A stretch of 64,000 nt of DNA from NCBI RefSeq assembly GCF_000241265.1, contig NZ_BAEE01000021.1, forward strand, positions 1 to 64,000, in the 5' to 3' direction. The DNA comes from Gordonia araii NBRC 100433. Lineage in GTDB: Bacteria > Actinomycetota > Actinomycetes > Mycobacteriales > Mycobacteriaceae. Position 1 is the first letter of the stretch. Each line of letters opens with the position of its first letter. The notes beneath the pieces are model-generated. The model was not told where the DNA came from. It made no database searches and was given only the letters and a program-made list of their open reading frames with translations. Positions 42,195 to 49,482 of this stretch are shown here, one piece after another. Position numbers and translations under genes: made by a program.

Positions 42195-43423
42195 CCGGCC
42201 CGCGTGAGTCGGGTCGGCTCTCGCGCCGCGGATTCCTGGCCGGGACTGCCGGAACGGTGGGTCTAGGCCTCGGTGCTGCGGCTACCGGATTCGGCGTGGG
42301 GCGCTCGTCGCCCTACGTCGAATCGGCTGGGCAGACCGTCGACTTCTACGGCCGCCATCAGGCCGGCATCGTCACCACTCCGGCCGCACATGCCAACTAC
42401 ATCGGGCTGGACCTGGTCGATCCCGTTGATTCGGTGGCGCTGGGCGGGGTGCTCAGACTCTGGACCCAGGACGCGGCCCGGCTGACGCAAGGCGAGCCGG
42501 GGTTGGCCGATCCAGAACCTGAACTGGCGGTGATGCCGTCGCGGTTGACCGTGACCATCGGGATGGGTCCCCGGCCTTTCGAAGGGCCAGCGTTGGCGGC
42601 CAAGCGCCCGTCATGGCTCAAGCCGCTGCCCACGTTCTCGATAGACAGGCTGGAGAAACGGTGGGGACAGACCGATCTGCTGTTGCTGATCGCCTCCGAC
42701 GACCCGGTCGCGCTGGCGCACGCGACGAGAATCCTGACCGCGTCCGTGCGGACTGTGACCCGGGTGAACTGGGTGCAGCAAGGATTTCGCACCGCGCGGG
42801 GAACGCAGCCGGTCACCCATACGCAGCGTAATCTGTTCGGCCAGCTCGACGGCACGGTGCAGCCCGCCGAGAGCGTCTACGACGCCTTGATCTGGAATGA
42901 CGGTACCGAGCAGCCCTGGCTGACCGGGGGGTCGTCGATGGTCCTGCGTCGTATCTCGATGCACATGGACACGTGGGAGGAGCTCGACCGCGGGAACCGC
43001 GAGTTGGTCGTCGGCCGCAAGCTGGACACCGGCGCGCCGTTGACCGGCGAACGAGAACACGATGAACCCGACTTCGCCAAGACACGCAACGGGCTGCCGG
43101 TGATTCCGGCATCGTCGCACATTGCGCGTGCCCACCGCAGGGCCGAGCACGAACAGTTTCTGCGGCGCGCCTACAACTACGATCTGGCGCCCGCCGCCGG
43201 GCTGCCCGGGACCGAAGCGGACACCTCGAACAGCGGGTTGATCTTCTCGACCGTCCAACGCGATCCGGTGCGGCAGTTCGTTCCGGTGCAGGCGCGCCTG
43301 GCCGAGCACGACGACCTCAATGTGTGGACAACGCCGATCGGGTCGGCTGTCTACGCGCTACTCCCGGGTGCTATGCCGGGGGCTCCGCTCGGATCGTCGC
43401 TGCTTGGCGCCGAGGCCGGTTAA
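42191..43423 (+). CDS. Tat-exported Dyp-type peroxidase
   Basis: A 410-residue heme peroxidase with Tat motif S11-R-R-G-F-L. The Dyp signature is GQLDG (D220), slightly different from the usual GFRDG, and a proximal His is likely in the SSHIARAHRR segment. Streptomyces DtpA has the same layout and is encoded beside a PCuAC-type chaperone (ECuC), where the pair serves copper trafficking. By analogy this enzyme acts outside the membrane with the preceding chaperone. Confidence 0.9.
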   Translation: MTGPRESGRLSRRGFLAGTAGTVGLGLGAAATGFGVGRSSPYVESAGQTVDFYGRHQAGIVTTPAAHANYIGLDLVDPVDSVALGGVLRLWTQDAARLTQGEPGLADPEPELAVMPSRLTVTIGMGPRPFEGPALAAKRPSWLKPLPTFSIDRLEKRWGQTDLLLLIASDDPVALAHATRILTASVRTVTRVNWVQQGFRTARGTQPVTHTQRNLFGQLDGTVQPAESVYDALIWNDGTEQPWLTGGSSMVLRRISMHMDTWEELDRGNRELVVGRKLDTGAPLTGEREHDEPDFAKTRNGLPVIPASSHIARAHRRAEHEQFLRRAYNYDLAPAAGLPGTEADTSNSGLIFSTVQRDPVRQFVPVQARLAEHDDLNVWTTPIGSAVYALLPGAMPGAPLGSSLLGAEAG

Positions 43424-43506
43424 GCACCTGTCCGGTCGCGTCGCCCAATTTCTGCTCTCGGCAGAGACGCGGGTCGCTGCCGCGCCGAGACGCTAGCCTG
43501 GTCGGT

Positions 43507-43872
43507 ATGACTGCGACAACGCGGAACGACGAGCCCGAGGCCCTGTGGCGCGAAGTGCTCGGGGAAGTCCTTCGCGAGGAACGCGCTGGTCAGCGCAGGA
43601 TCCTCACCAACGTCGCCGCCGAGGCAGGTGTTTCGCCGCAGTACCTTTCGGAGATCGAGCGGGGGCGCAAAGAACCGTCGTCGGAGATTCTGGCTGCCGT
43701 CGCCGGGGCGTTGGGGTTGTCGCTGCTTGAGGTGACCGCCGCCGTGGCGTCCCGCCTTGCCGCGTCGTCGCAAGTGCCCGTCGTCTCGACCTTGTCCACG
43801 ATCACCAGCGCTCCCGTGTCGCCCGGCCAGAGCCCCACATCTGGCCGGGCCTCCCTGCACCTGGTCGCCTGA
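43507..43872 (+). CDS. clgR: XRE-family regulator, ClgR-like
   Basis: A 121-residue protein with an N-terminal XRE helix-turn-helix (NVAAEAGVSPQYLSEIERGRKEPSSEILAAVAGALGL), closely resembling ClgR of mycobacteria and Streptomyces. ClgR activates clp protease genes. It faces the accessory clpP pair tail-to-tail with a four-base gap, which supports a functional link. Whether it is the chromosomal main ClgR or a paralogue dedicated to this pair is unknown. Confidence 0.75.
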   Translation: MTATTRNDEPEALWREVLGEVLREERAGQRRILTNVAAEAGVSPQYLSEIERGRKEPSSEILAAVAGALGLSLLEVTAAVASRLAASSQVPVVSTLSTITSAPVSPGQSPTSGRASLHLVA

Positions 43873-43876
43873 GCCG

Positions 43877-44464
43877 TCACCGGGTCGTCATCACCTCGTC
43901 GACGATCCCGTATTCGACCGCGTCTGCTGCGGGCAGGATCAGGTCACGGTCGGTGTCGCGGCGCAACGTGGCGACATCCTTGCCGGTGTGCTTGGCCAGC
44001 ACCTCCTCAAGCTGAGCTCGTACGCGGACCACCTCGTCGGCGTGGATGATGAGGTCGGGAATGGTGCCCTGACCTTCGATCGACGGCTGGTGGAGTACGA
44101 CGCGGCCGTGCCCCAGGATCGACCGCATGCCCTTGGCGCCTCCGGCCAGCAGGACCGCGGCCGGACCGGCGGCTTGTCCGACGCAGGTCGTGGTGACCCG
44201 GGCCCGCATGTACTGCATCGTGTCGTAGATGGCGAGCATCGCCGACGGTGAACCGCCCGGCGAGTTGATGTAGAGGTTGATCGGCAGGTCGGGACTGTCG
44301 GATTCGAGGTGCAGCAGTTGGGCGATGAGCGCGTTCGCCACCCCGTCGTCGATTTCGGTGCCTAAGTAGACGATGCGATCCGACAGCAGACGGCTGTAGA
44401 CGTCGAGGGAGCGTTCGCCGTTCGGGGTGCGCTCGGTGACGTAGGGGATGGTGTAGTTGCTCAT
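43877..44464 (-). CDS. ClpP2-like protein lacking the catalytic serine
   Basis: A 195-residue ClpP homologue, closest in appearance to actinobacterial ClpP2 ([28 protein letters not shown]-like segment). The position of the nucleophile reads VGQAAG100PAAVLL, with Gly in place of Ser. His125 (VVLHQPS) and Asp174 (DTDRD) of the triad remain. It should therefore fold and assemble but not cleave. It overlaps the upstream clpP by ATGA, so both are made together. I rejected a longer frame upstream because it only shadows that gene. Confidence 0.88.
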   Translation of the reverse strand: MSNYTIPYVTERTPNGERSLDVYSRLLSDRIVYLGTEIDDGVANALIAQLLHLESDSPDLPINLYINSPGGSPSAMLAIYDTMQYMRARVTTTCVGQAAGPAAVLLAGGAKGMRSILGHGRVVLHQPSIEGQGTIPDLIIHADEVVRVRAQLEEVLAKHTGKDVATLRRDTDRDLILPAADAVEYGIVDEVMTTR

Positions 44465-45090
44465 CGCGCGCCTCCGATCGCGGCGGCGGTCATCATCGAC
44501 GCGGGCCGGTGGAACGAGGGGTAGGCGTCTTCGATGCGGTCGACGATCCGGTCGGCGAAGCCGTAGTCGACGGCTTCCTCGGCCGTGTACCAGTGATCGT
44601 GCTGGGAGTCCTCGACGATGCGGTCGAGCGGCTGGCCGGTGTACCCGGCGATGAGACCCAACACGGTATCGCGGGTGTGGCGCAGGTCTTTCGCCTGCAC
44701 CTCGACGTCGACGGCGGTGCCCCCGATCCCGGCCGAGCCCTGATGCATGAGGATTCGGGAGTGGGGGAGGACGTAGCGTTTGCCCGGGGTCCCGGCCGAC
44801 AGCAGGAACTGGCCGGCGCTCGCCGCCGTGCCGAGGGCGACGGTCGCGACATCGTTGGGGATGAGCGCGATGACGTCGGCGATCGACAGCATCGCGGGGA
44901 CCGAGCCGCCCGGCGAGTTGATCCAGAAGCTGATGTCCTTGCGCGGGTCCTGGGCGGCGAGCAGGAACAGCTGGCTGGTCAGCCGGTTGCCGAGATTGGC
45001 GTCGAGTTGGTCGCCGAGGACGATCACCCGCTGGTGGAACAAGTTGGTCCGCAGCTCGTCGTCGATGGTGGTGTCGGTGCTTTCGCTCAT
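44461..45090 (-). CDS. clpP: ClpP1-like protease subunit, intact triad
   Basis: A 209-residue ClpP homologue with Ser91 ([12 protein letters not shown]), His116 (RILMHQG) and Asp165 (DSQHD), a complete triad, and the INSPGGSV oxyanion segment. The N-terminus and the C-terminal tail (about 20 extra residues) differ from a canonical 200-residue ClpP1. First gene of the pair. Actinobacterial ClpP1 and ClpP2 form mixed double rings that need both rings, so pairing with a serine-less partner is unusual. Confidence 0.9.
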   Translation of the reverse strand: MSESTDTTIDDELRTNLFHQRVIVLGDQLDANLGNRLTSQLFLLAAQDPRKDISFWINSPGGSVPAMLSIADVIALIPNDVATVALGTAASAGQFLLSAGTPGKRYVLPHSRILMHQGSAGIGGTAVDVEVQAKDLRHTRDTVLGLIAGYTGQPLDRIVEDSQHDHWYTAEEAVDYGFADRIVDRIEDAYPSFHRPASMMTAAAIGGAR

Positions 45091-45138
45091 ATTCGAAGCG
45101 TGCCTGGGAAGCCTTGTGGCGCACCACGTTTGCTGCTG

Positions 45139-45645
45139 TCAGCCGATCTGCTGTGGGCTGCGTCGCGCGTTGTCGGCAATTGCGGGGTCGGCTGTGCGAT
45201 CCTCGCGGAGATCCCAGGCGAGCACCGCGACGACGGCGGCGACGAACACGACCTGGAGCACCGTTCGCGGCAGCAACGTGTCATCCCACCGCAGGTCGGT
45301 CTCGTTGACCGCCTTGTAGACGTTCGCCGGGAACATGGCGAGAAGCATCAGTGCCAGGCCGCCCGCGGCCCTACGGCGCAGCGGCCTCCAGAAGAGGGCT
45401 GCCGCGGCTGCCAACTCAAGGATTCCGGTGAGGGTCACCAGGAACTCCGGTGCCGGCAGCGCTGGCGGAACCATGGCGATCAGCTCGTCGCGCATCCCGA
45501 CGAAGTGGGCGATCCCGGTCATGGTGAACATGACCGCGACCCCGGCGCGCAGCGCCACCGGCCAGGGCCGCCACGACGGTATGGCCGTGCGTCCGATCAT
45601 GTGCACGACGAGCGTGGTGGCGATTAACGCGATGAGCGGTTCCAT
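45139..45645 (-). CDS. DoxX-family membrane protein
   Basis: A 168-residue protein from the ATG preceded by GGGAGG. Four to five membrane segments are present, with the DoxX-type pattern [40 protein letters not shown]. DoxX proteins are quinone- or redox-linked membrane proteins of uncertain role. Divergent from a TetR gene with two operator-like repeats between them. Confidence 0.85.
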   Translation of the reverse strand: MEPLIALIATTLVVHMIGRTAIPSWRPWPVALRAGVAVMFTMTGIAHFVGMRDELIAMVPPALPAPEFLVTLTGILELAAAAALFWRPLRRRAAGGLALMLLAMFPANVYKAVNETDLRWDDTLLPRTVLQVVFVAAVVAVLAWDLREDRTADPAIADNARRSPQQIG

Positions 45646-45667
45646 GATGGCCTCCCGAAGTTCAGAA

Positions 45668-45719
45668 CTTGTCAACGACAAGATTGGCACGCAGGACTAA
45701 TCTTGTCAACGTATAGATT
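45668..45719. promoter_or_regulatory. Two TetR-type operators in doxX/tetR gap
   Basis: CTTGTCAACGACAAG (45668-45682) is an inverted repeat CTTGTC-N3-GACAAG. A second, related site reads AATCTTGTCAAC and continues to TATAGATT (45699-45719). Both lie between the divergent DoxX and TetR genes. Two sites with a shared half-site TCTTGTC fit a locally acting TetR repressor. Confidence 0.65.
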
Positions 45720-45737
45720 GCGGGTAAGATCCGATCC

Positions 45738-46286
45738 ATGGCCTATCACCACGGCGACCTGCGTCGCACGCTGCTCGACGCGGCCGCGGAGTCGATCGCG
45801 GAGGCCGGCGTCGCCAAGCTGAGCCTGCGCGCGCTCGCGAAGCGGGTCGGGGTGTCGAACGCCGCGCCGACACATCATTTCGGTGACAAGACCGGTCTCC
45901 TGACGGCGCTGGCAACCGAGGGTTTCGAGCTTCTCGCCGAGTCGCTGACCGCCCCCGGGGCCGGCAAGGATCTGGTGGACATGGGCGTCGCCTACGTCGG
46001 TTTCGCGCTCGCGCACCCGTCTCACTTCGCGGTGATGTTCGAGCCCAGCCTGCATCGATGCGGAGATCCGGGGCTTGCCGAGGCAGGCGCCCAGGCCCGT
46101 GCGGCGCTCGCGACCGGCGTCGCCGACGCCCTGCACGGTTCGGGAGGTGACGGTGATGACCAGGAAACCCAGCTGGCCGCCTGGTCGCTCGTGCACGGCT
46201 ACGCCACGCTCGTCCTCAGCGGTGCGATCGAGGTCGCGGACCCGATCTCCCTCGCCAGAAGCATCGCCAGCCACCTCACCGTGTGA
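45738..46286 (+). CDS. TetR-family regulator of doxX
   Basis: A 182-residue regulator beginning MAYHHGDLRRTLLDAA. The helix-turn-helix is LSLRALAKRVGVSNAAPTHHFGDKTGLL, and the C-terminal part is of TetR_C type. Divergent from the DoxX gene with two probable operators. Immediately after its stop lies the left member of a pair of nested palindromes. Confidence 0.9.
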   Translation: MAYHHGDLRRTLLDAAAESIAEAGVAKLSLRALAKRVGVSNAAPTHHFGDKTGLLTALATEGFELLAESLTAPGAGKDLVDMGVAYVGFALAHPSHFAVMFEPSLHRCGDPGLAEAGAQARAALATGVADALHGSGGDGDDQETQLAAWSLVHGYATLVLSGAIEVADPISLARSIASHLTV

Positions 46287-46288
46287 CG

Positions 46289-46337
46289 ACAACGCCGACG
46301 TCCGGAACCACATAGTGGTTCTAGACGTCGGCGTTGT
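46289..46337. repeat. Nested perfect palindrome, left of the AbiEi/DUF559 gene
   Basis: Outer arms ACAACGCCGACGTC and GACGTCGGCGTTGT are perfect 14-bp inverted repeats. Inside them GAACCAC-ATA-GTGGTTC forms a second perfect palindrome. It starts two bases after the tetR stop and could act as a terminator, but a related copy sits at the other end of the next gene. Confidence 0.85.
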
Positions 46338-46422
46338 TCACAATCTGTCCGGGTCCACAGACTGCGTGCCGGGAAAACGTTCGCGCGGTCGCCTCGCTGC
46401 CCGCCGCGCACATACTGGCCGC

Positions 46423-47376
46423 ATGCCCAAGCCGCCCGCCTTGCTGGAGGATCTGCTCGACGTCCAGGACGGTGTTGTCACGCGTCAGCAAGTGCTTGAT
46501 TGCGATCTCCCCGTCTCCTACCTGCGTCGACGGCTCCGACGTCGTGAATGGGTGTCTGTGAGCCCCGGTGTCTACGTCACCCACACCGGTCCGATGACCT
46601 GGCGCCAACGGGCGTGGGCCGCGGTGCTGGGCGTACAACGCGCCGCACTGAGTCATCAATCGGCTGTATGCCTGGTGCGACCCGACGTACCGCGGTCCGG
46701 GCCGATCCACATCGCGGTGGGACGCAAGTGTCGGGCTCCCAAGCGTGCTGGCGTGGTGGTCCACCGCTACGCGCAGATCGACGACCGCGTCCTGTGGAAT
46801 GCGCGTCCACCACGCGTCCGGATCGAACACGCGGTGCTCGACCTTGCCGCGGAAGCCTTGCGCGAGGTCGATGCGATCGCGCACCTGGCGGACGCGGTCC
46901 AAGCGCGCTTGACGACGGTTCCCCGCTTACAGTCGGCGTTGGCGCAACGGTCCCGACTCAGGCGCAGCGGTTGGATCGCCGCTGTGCTCGCCGACATCGC
47001 CGACGGATCGTGTTCGGTGTTGGAGCGCGGCTATCTGAGGCGGGTGGAGCGAGCCCACGGGCTGCCGCGGCCCCGTCGACAGGCGGCGACCACCGCGGGA
47101 CGTCGGGGTTTCCGAGACGTCGACTACCCGGAGTGGGGGCTCGTCATCGAACTCGACGGCAGAGCCGCGCACGACGACGCGCACGCCCGCGACCGCGATC
47201 TGGAACGCGACCTCGACGCGGCGGTGTCCGCGGACCGTCGCACGCTCCGGCTCGGCTGGGGTCAGGTGTACGGCCGCCCATGCAGCACCGCTCGCAAGGT
47301 TGCCCGGATGCTCCAGAATCTTGGCTGGTCGGGCACTCCGACATCGTGCCCCAAGTGTGCCAACGCCGACGCTTGA
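46423..47376 (+). CDS. AbiEi-antitoxin-like N-domain fused to DUF559-type nuclease domain
   Basis: A 317-residue protein. Residues about 5-55 are the winged-helix domain often annotated as AbiEi-family antitoxin (VVTRQQVLDCDLPVSYLRRR ... WVSVSPGVYV). Residues about 197-300 look like a DUF559/Vsr-like PD-(D/E)xK fold: LERGYLRRVERAHGLPRPRRQ, then D232-V-D234 and E243-L-D-G with H250, and RTLRLGW. The tail holds CPKC. Such fusions are common in Mycobacteriales and may be DNA-acting proteins or TA-like elements; no cognate AbiEii toxin is adjacent. Its 3' end runs into the right-hand palindrome. Confidence 0.75.
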   Translation: MPKPPALLEDLLDVQDGVVTRQQVLDCDLPVSYLRRRLRRREWVSVSPGVYVTHTGPMTWRQRAWAAVLGVQRAALSHQSAVCLVRPDVPRSGPIHIAVGRKCRAPKRAGVVVHRYAQIDDRVLWNARPPRVRIEHAVLDLAAEALREVDAIAHLADAVQARLTTVPRLQSALAQRSRLRRSGWIAAVLADIADGSCSVLERGYLRRVERAHGLPRPRRQAATTAGRRGFRDVDYPEWGLVIELDGRAAHDDAHARDRDLERDLDAAVSADRRTLRLGWGQVYGRPCSTARKVARMLQNLGWSGTPTSCPKCANADA

Positions 47377-47407
47377 GACCACATATTGGTTCCAAACGTC
47401 GGCGTTG
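47361..47407. repeat. Related nested palindrome, right end of the AbiEi/DUF559 gene
   Basis: Arms CAACGCCGACG and CGTCGGCGTTG (11 bp) enclose ACCA-CATAT-TGGT. Arms and inner core match the left copy at 46289-46337, with differences in the linkers. It covers the last five codons of the gene and could terminate convergent transcription from both sides. Confidence 0.8.
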
Positions 47408-47433
47408 TCGACGACATGGATCGGCGACGGAAC

Positions 47434-48081
47434 TCAGGACGGCTGCGAGATTGCCGGCCCTCCGGGCGAGCGCAGCGCCCGGTAGGCCGCTGGCCCCAGG
47501 ATTTCGGCCAAGGCGCCTGGCTGCCAGGACGACTCCGAATCGAGCATCATTCGAATGCCGGTCTCGCAGATTCCGATGAACACGCTGGTCAGCACGGGAA
47601 GGGTTCGATCGATGTCGGCGACCTGCCAGCGTTCGAACAGGGGGCGCATCACCTGCGAAGTCTGGGTGCTGATGTCGGCGCGGCCGGTGGCAATCGTTGC
47701 GGCCAAGATGGGGTCCGGGTCGTCGGCGAAAATGATTCGCCAGGACGCTGGACGCCCCTGGACATCGCTGAACAGGGAGCGGAACCCGTCGACGAACATT
47801 TGCTCCACGGATCCGGTTCTCCGTGGGGGCAGGATCGACTGCAGCCGGGACAGCGATGCCGCCGTCTCACGCTCTAGGAGTGCCGAAAGCAGCTCCCCCC
47901 GACCCGGATAGCAGGCGTACACCACCGGTCGACTGACTCCGAGTCGGGCGGACACGGCGCCCATGGTTATCTGGGCGACACCGTGCTCGGCTGCGATCTC
48001 CAGAGCCGTGTCGAGGACCTGTGGCCGACGCCGCTCGGGTCCGAGGTGCTCAGCCCGCACCTGGCTGCCCTTCCCTGTCAT
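47434..48081 (-). CDS. TetR-family regulator
   Basis: A 215-residue regulator. The helix-turn-helix is ITMGAVSARLGVSRPVVYACYPGRGELLSALL. The C-terminal domain matches TetR_C types found with lipid or terpenoid genes. It overlaps the small membrane-protein gene by one base and is the last gene of a three-gene operon with an MpaB-like oxygenase. It probably represses its own operon through the inverted repeat at 49391-49435. Confidence 0.88.
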   Translation of the reverse strand: MTGKGSQVRAEHLGPERRRPQVLDTALEIAAEHGVAQITMGAVSARLGVSRPVVYACYPGRGELLSALLERETAASLSRLQSILPPRRTGSVEQMFVDGFRSLFSDVQGRPASWRIIFADDPDPILAATIATGRADISTQTSQVMRPLFERWQVADIDRTLPVLTSVFIGICETGIRMMLDSESSWQPGALAEILGPAAYRALRSPGGPAISQPS

Positions 48082-48314
48082 TAGTGCAACTCTACGTTCG
48101 CGATCAGCAGTATCGGCCAGGCGATCACCTCGCCGATCAGTGAGAAGGCCCTATCCGCGCCGGTGAGTTGCTCGAGATGGTCGCTGTGGTTCGCTGCCCA
48201 GAACACACCAATGGTCAGATAAGGAATGACCACGACGACGATGCCCATGATCGCCAGGTGCATCAGCTGCCGGACACTCAGTTGCCGGTTCAGCAGGGTC
48301 TGCCATCTGCTCAT
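48081..48314 (-). CDS. Small membrane protein
   Basis: A 77-residue protein with two hydrophobic segments (LMHLAIMGIVVVVIPYLTIGVFW and FSLIGEVIAWPILLIANVEL). It overlaps the upstream oxygenase gene (ATGA) and abuts the TetR gene. Small membrane partners of this form are often encoded beside MpaB/DUF2236 genes. The role is unknown. Confidence 0.7.
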   Translation of the reverse strand: MSRWQTLLNRQLSVRQLMHLAIMGIVVVVIPYLTIGVFWAANHSDHLEQLTGADRAFSLIGEVIAWPILLIANVELH

Positions 48315-49384
48315 CGGATCGCCCCCAGAATCGACTGTGATTCGATGAGGCCTTCATCGCTGGGTGTGGAGCCCGCACCGAAAACCCGCTGGTATTGCCG
48401 GTCTCGCAACTCCAGATGTGCCTCACGCGGGTTGGCCAATCCGAATCGCCGCTGCGCTTCCCGTGGGGTCGTGGTGACCGGATTCGTCGGGGGCACCGAC
48501 CGCAACACCCTCGCGGCCACGGGCACGGATGCGGGCGAGATCAGGCGCAGCAGTATCAGCTCCACCCGACTGCTCAGGCTTACCAGCGTGAACGCGGCGC
48601 TGAGCGGCGACACCACGACTGCGTCGAGCAGTCGCGAGGTGGAGAGTCCCGCCATCTCGCGCATCCACCGCGGCATGGTGGCTAGTGTTCCACGACGTAG
48701 GAACCAGCTGATCACCCTGGAGCCGGGCCGTAGCAGCAGCGGCATCTCGGGCAGCATCACCTCCGCCTGCAACAGATGGTTCATCGCCTTCTTGGCGATG
48801 TCGGATCCGATGAGTTGGGGGCGCATGACTTCGAAATACTCCTGGACGCCCTCACGGGTTCGGGGTACGTCGGCCGGGTCGCATGTCTGCAATTCGGCGG
48901 CCAATGCGCACTCCTCCCAGTAGCGCGATTCTTCCTCGGACGAGAGCCGGCCAGGACCGTACTTCTCGTAGGCGACCAGTATCGAGTGCCAGGCCGTGAG
49001 GTGGATCCAGAGCTGGGAGGCGGGGTCGTTGGCGTCGTAGCGGCCGCCGATCACGGGGTCTGTGCCGATCGCCTTCGAATGGATCTTGACGAGGACATCG
49101 GCGGCTTGGGTCGTGGAGCGGCTGTCATCGAACGCGACCATTGCGAAGTATCGCAGGGTGCGGTCGTAACGAGTCCGTGGCCGCTTGTAGATGTCGGACG
49201 TCTTGTCGACGGCGGCAATCAAGTTCGGGTCGAGTTCCTCGATCACCACGGCGCGTTGGAAGCCGATGGTCAACGATGTCGGGTAACTCCACACCTTCCA
49301 GGTCACCGAGTCGGGGCCGAAGAATCCGTAGTCCTCGGCCGGTTCGATAGGAGCGAGGCTCAGCCAGTCGCGTAGTGTGCTCAT
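48311..49384 (-). CDS. MpaB-family (DUF2236) oxygenase-like protein
   Basis: A 357-residue protein of the DUF2236/MpaB family. Typical segments are TSLTIGFQRAVVIEELDPNLIAAVD near the start and YFAMVAFDDSRSTTQAADVLVKIHSKAIG, then WIHLTAWHSILVAYEKYGPGRLS, which supply the conserved His/Arg of the heme b pocket. Relatives include latex-clearing protein Lcp and mycophenolic acid MpaB, both oxidative cleavage enzymes. The substrate may be an isoprenoid or lipid. First gene of a TetR-controlled operon. Confidence 0.85.
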   Translation of the reverse strand: MSTLRDWLSLAPIEPAEDYGFFGPDSVTWKVWSYPTSLTIGFQRAVVIEELDPNLIAAVDKTSDIYKRPRTRYDRTLRYFAMVAFDDSRSTTQAADVLVKIHSKAIGTDPVIGGRYDANDPASQLWIHLTAWHSILVAYEKYGPGRLSSEEESRYWEECALAAELQTCDPADVPRTREGVQEYFEVMRPQLIGSDIAKKAMNHLLQAEVMLPEMPLLLRPGSRVISWFLRRGTLATMPRWMREMAGLSTSRLLDAVVVSPLSAAFTLVSLSSRVELILLRLISPASVPVAARVLRSVPPTNPVTTTPREAQRRFGLANPREAHLELRDRQYQRVFGAGSTPSDEGLIESQSILGAIR

Positions 49385-49390
49385 GAAGGT

Positions 49391-49435
49391 ACTTTCCTAC
49401 ACCATGTCGTAAATTGCAACACGATGTAGGAAAGT
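49391..49435. promoter_or_regulatory. Long inverted repeat, probable TetR operator region
   Basis: ACTTTCCTACA (49391-49401) and TGTAGGAAAGT (49425-49435) are perfect 11-bp inverted repeats about 23 bases apart, just before the oxygenase gene start. Within the spacer TCGT and ACGA are also symmetric. The arrangement suits binding by the TetR protein encoded at the end of the operon. Confidence 0.65.
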
Positions 49436-49482
49436 TGGTTCGGGTCCGACCCAGCGCCTCGCCGGGGCTACGCGTGTGCTGG

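Noticed and set aside
43877-45127. Long open frame that would extend the ClpP2-like protein at its N-terminus
   Set aside because: The extra part reads the clpP1 gene in another frame. The ATGA overlap gives a natural start at 44464.
46423-47376. Complete type IV toxin-antitoxin system
   Set aside because: Only the AbiEi-like winged-helix domain is seen, fused to a nuclease-like domain. No AbiEii nucleotidyltransferase toxin gene is adjacent.
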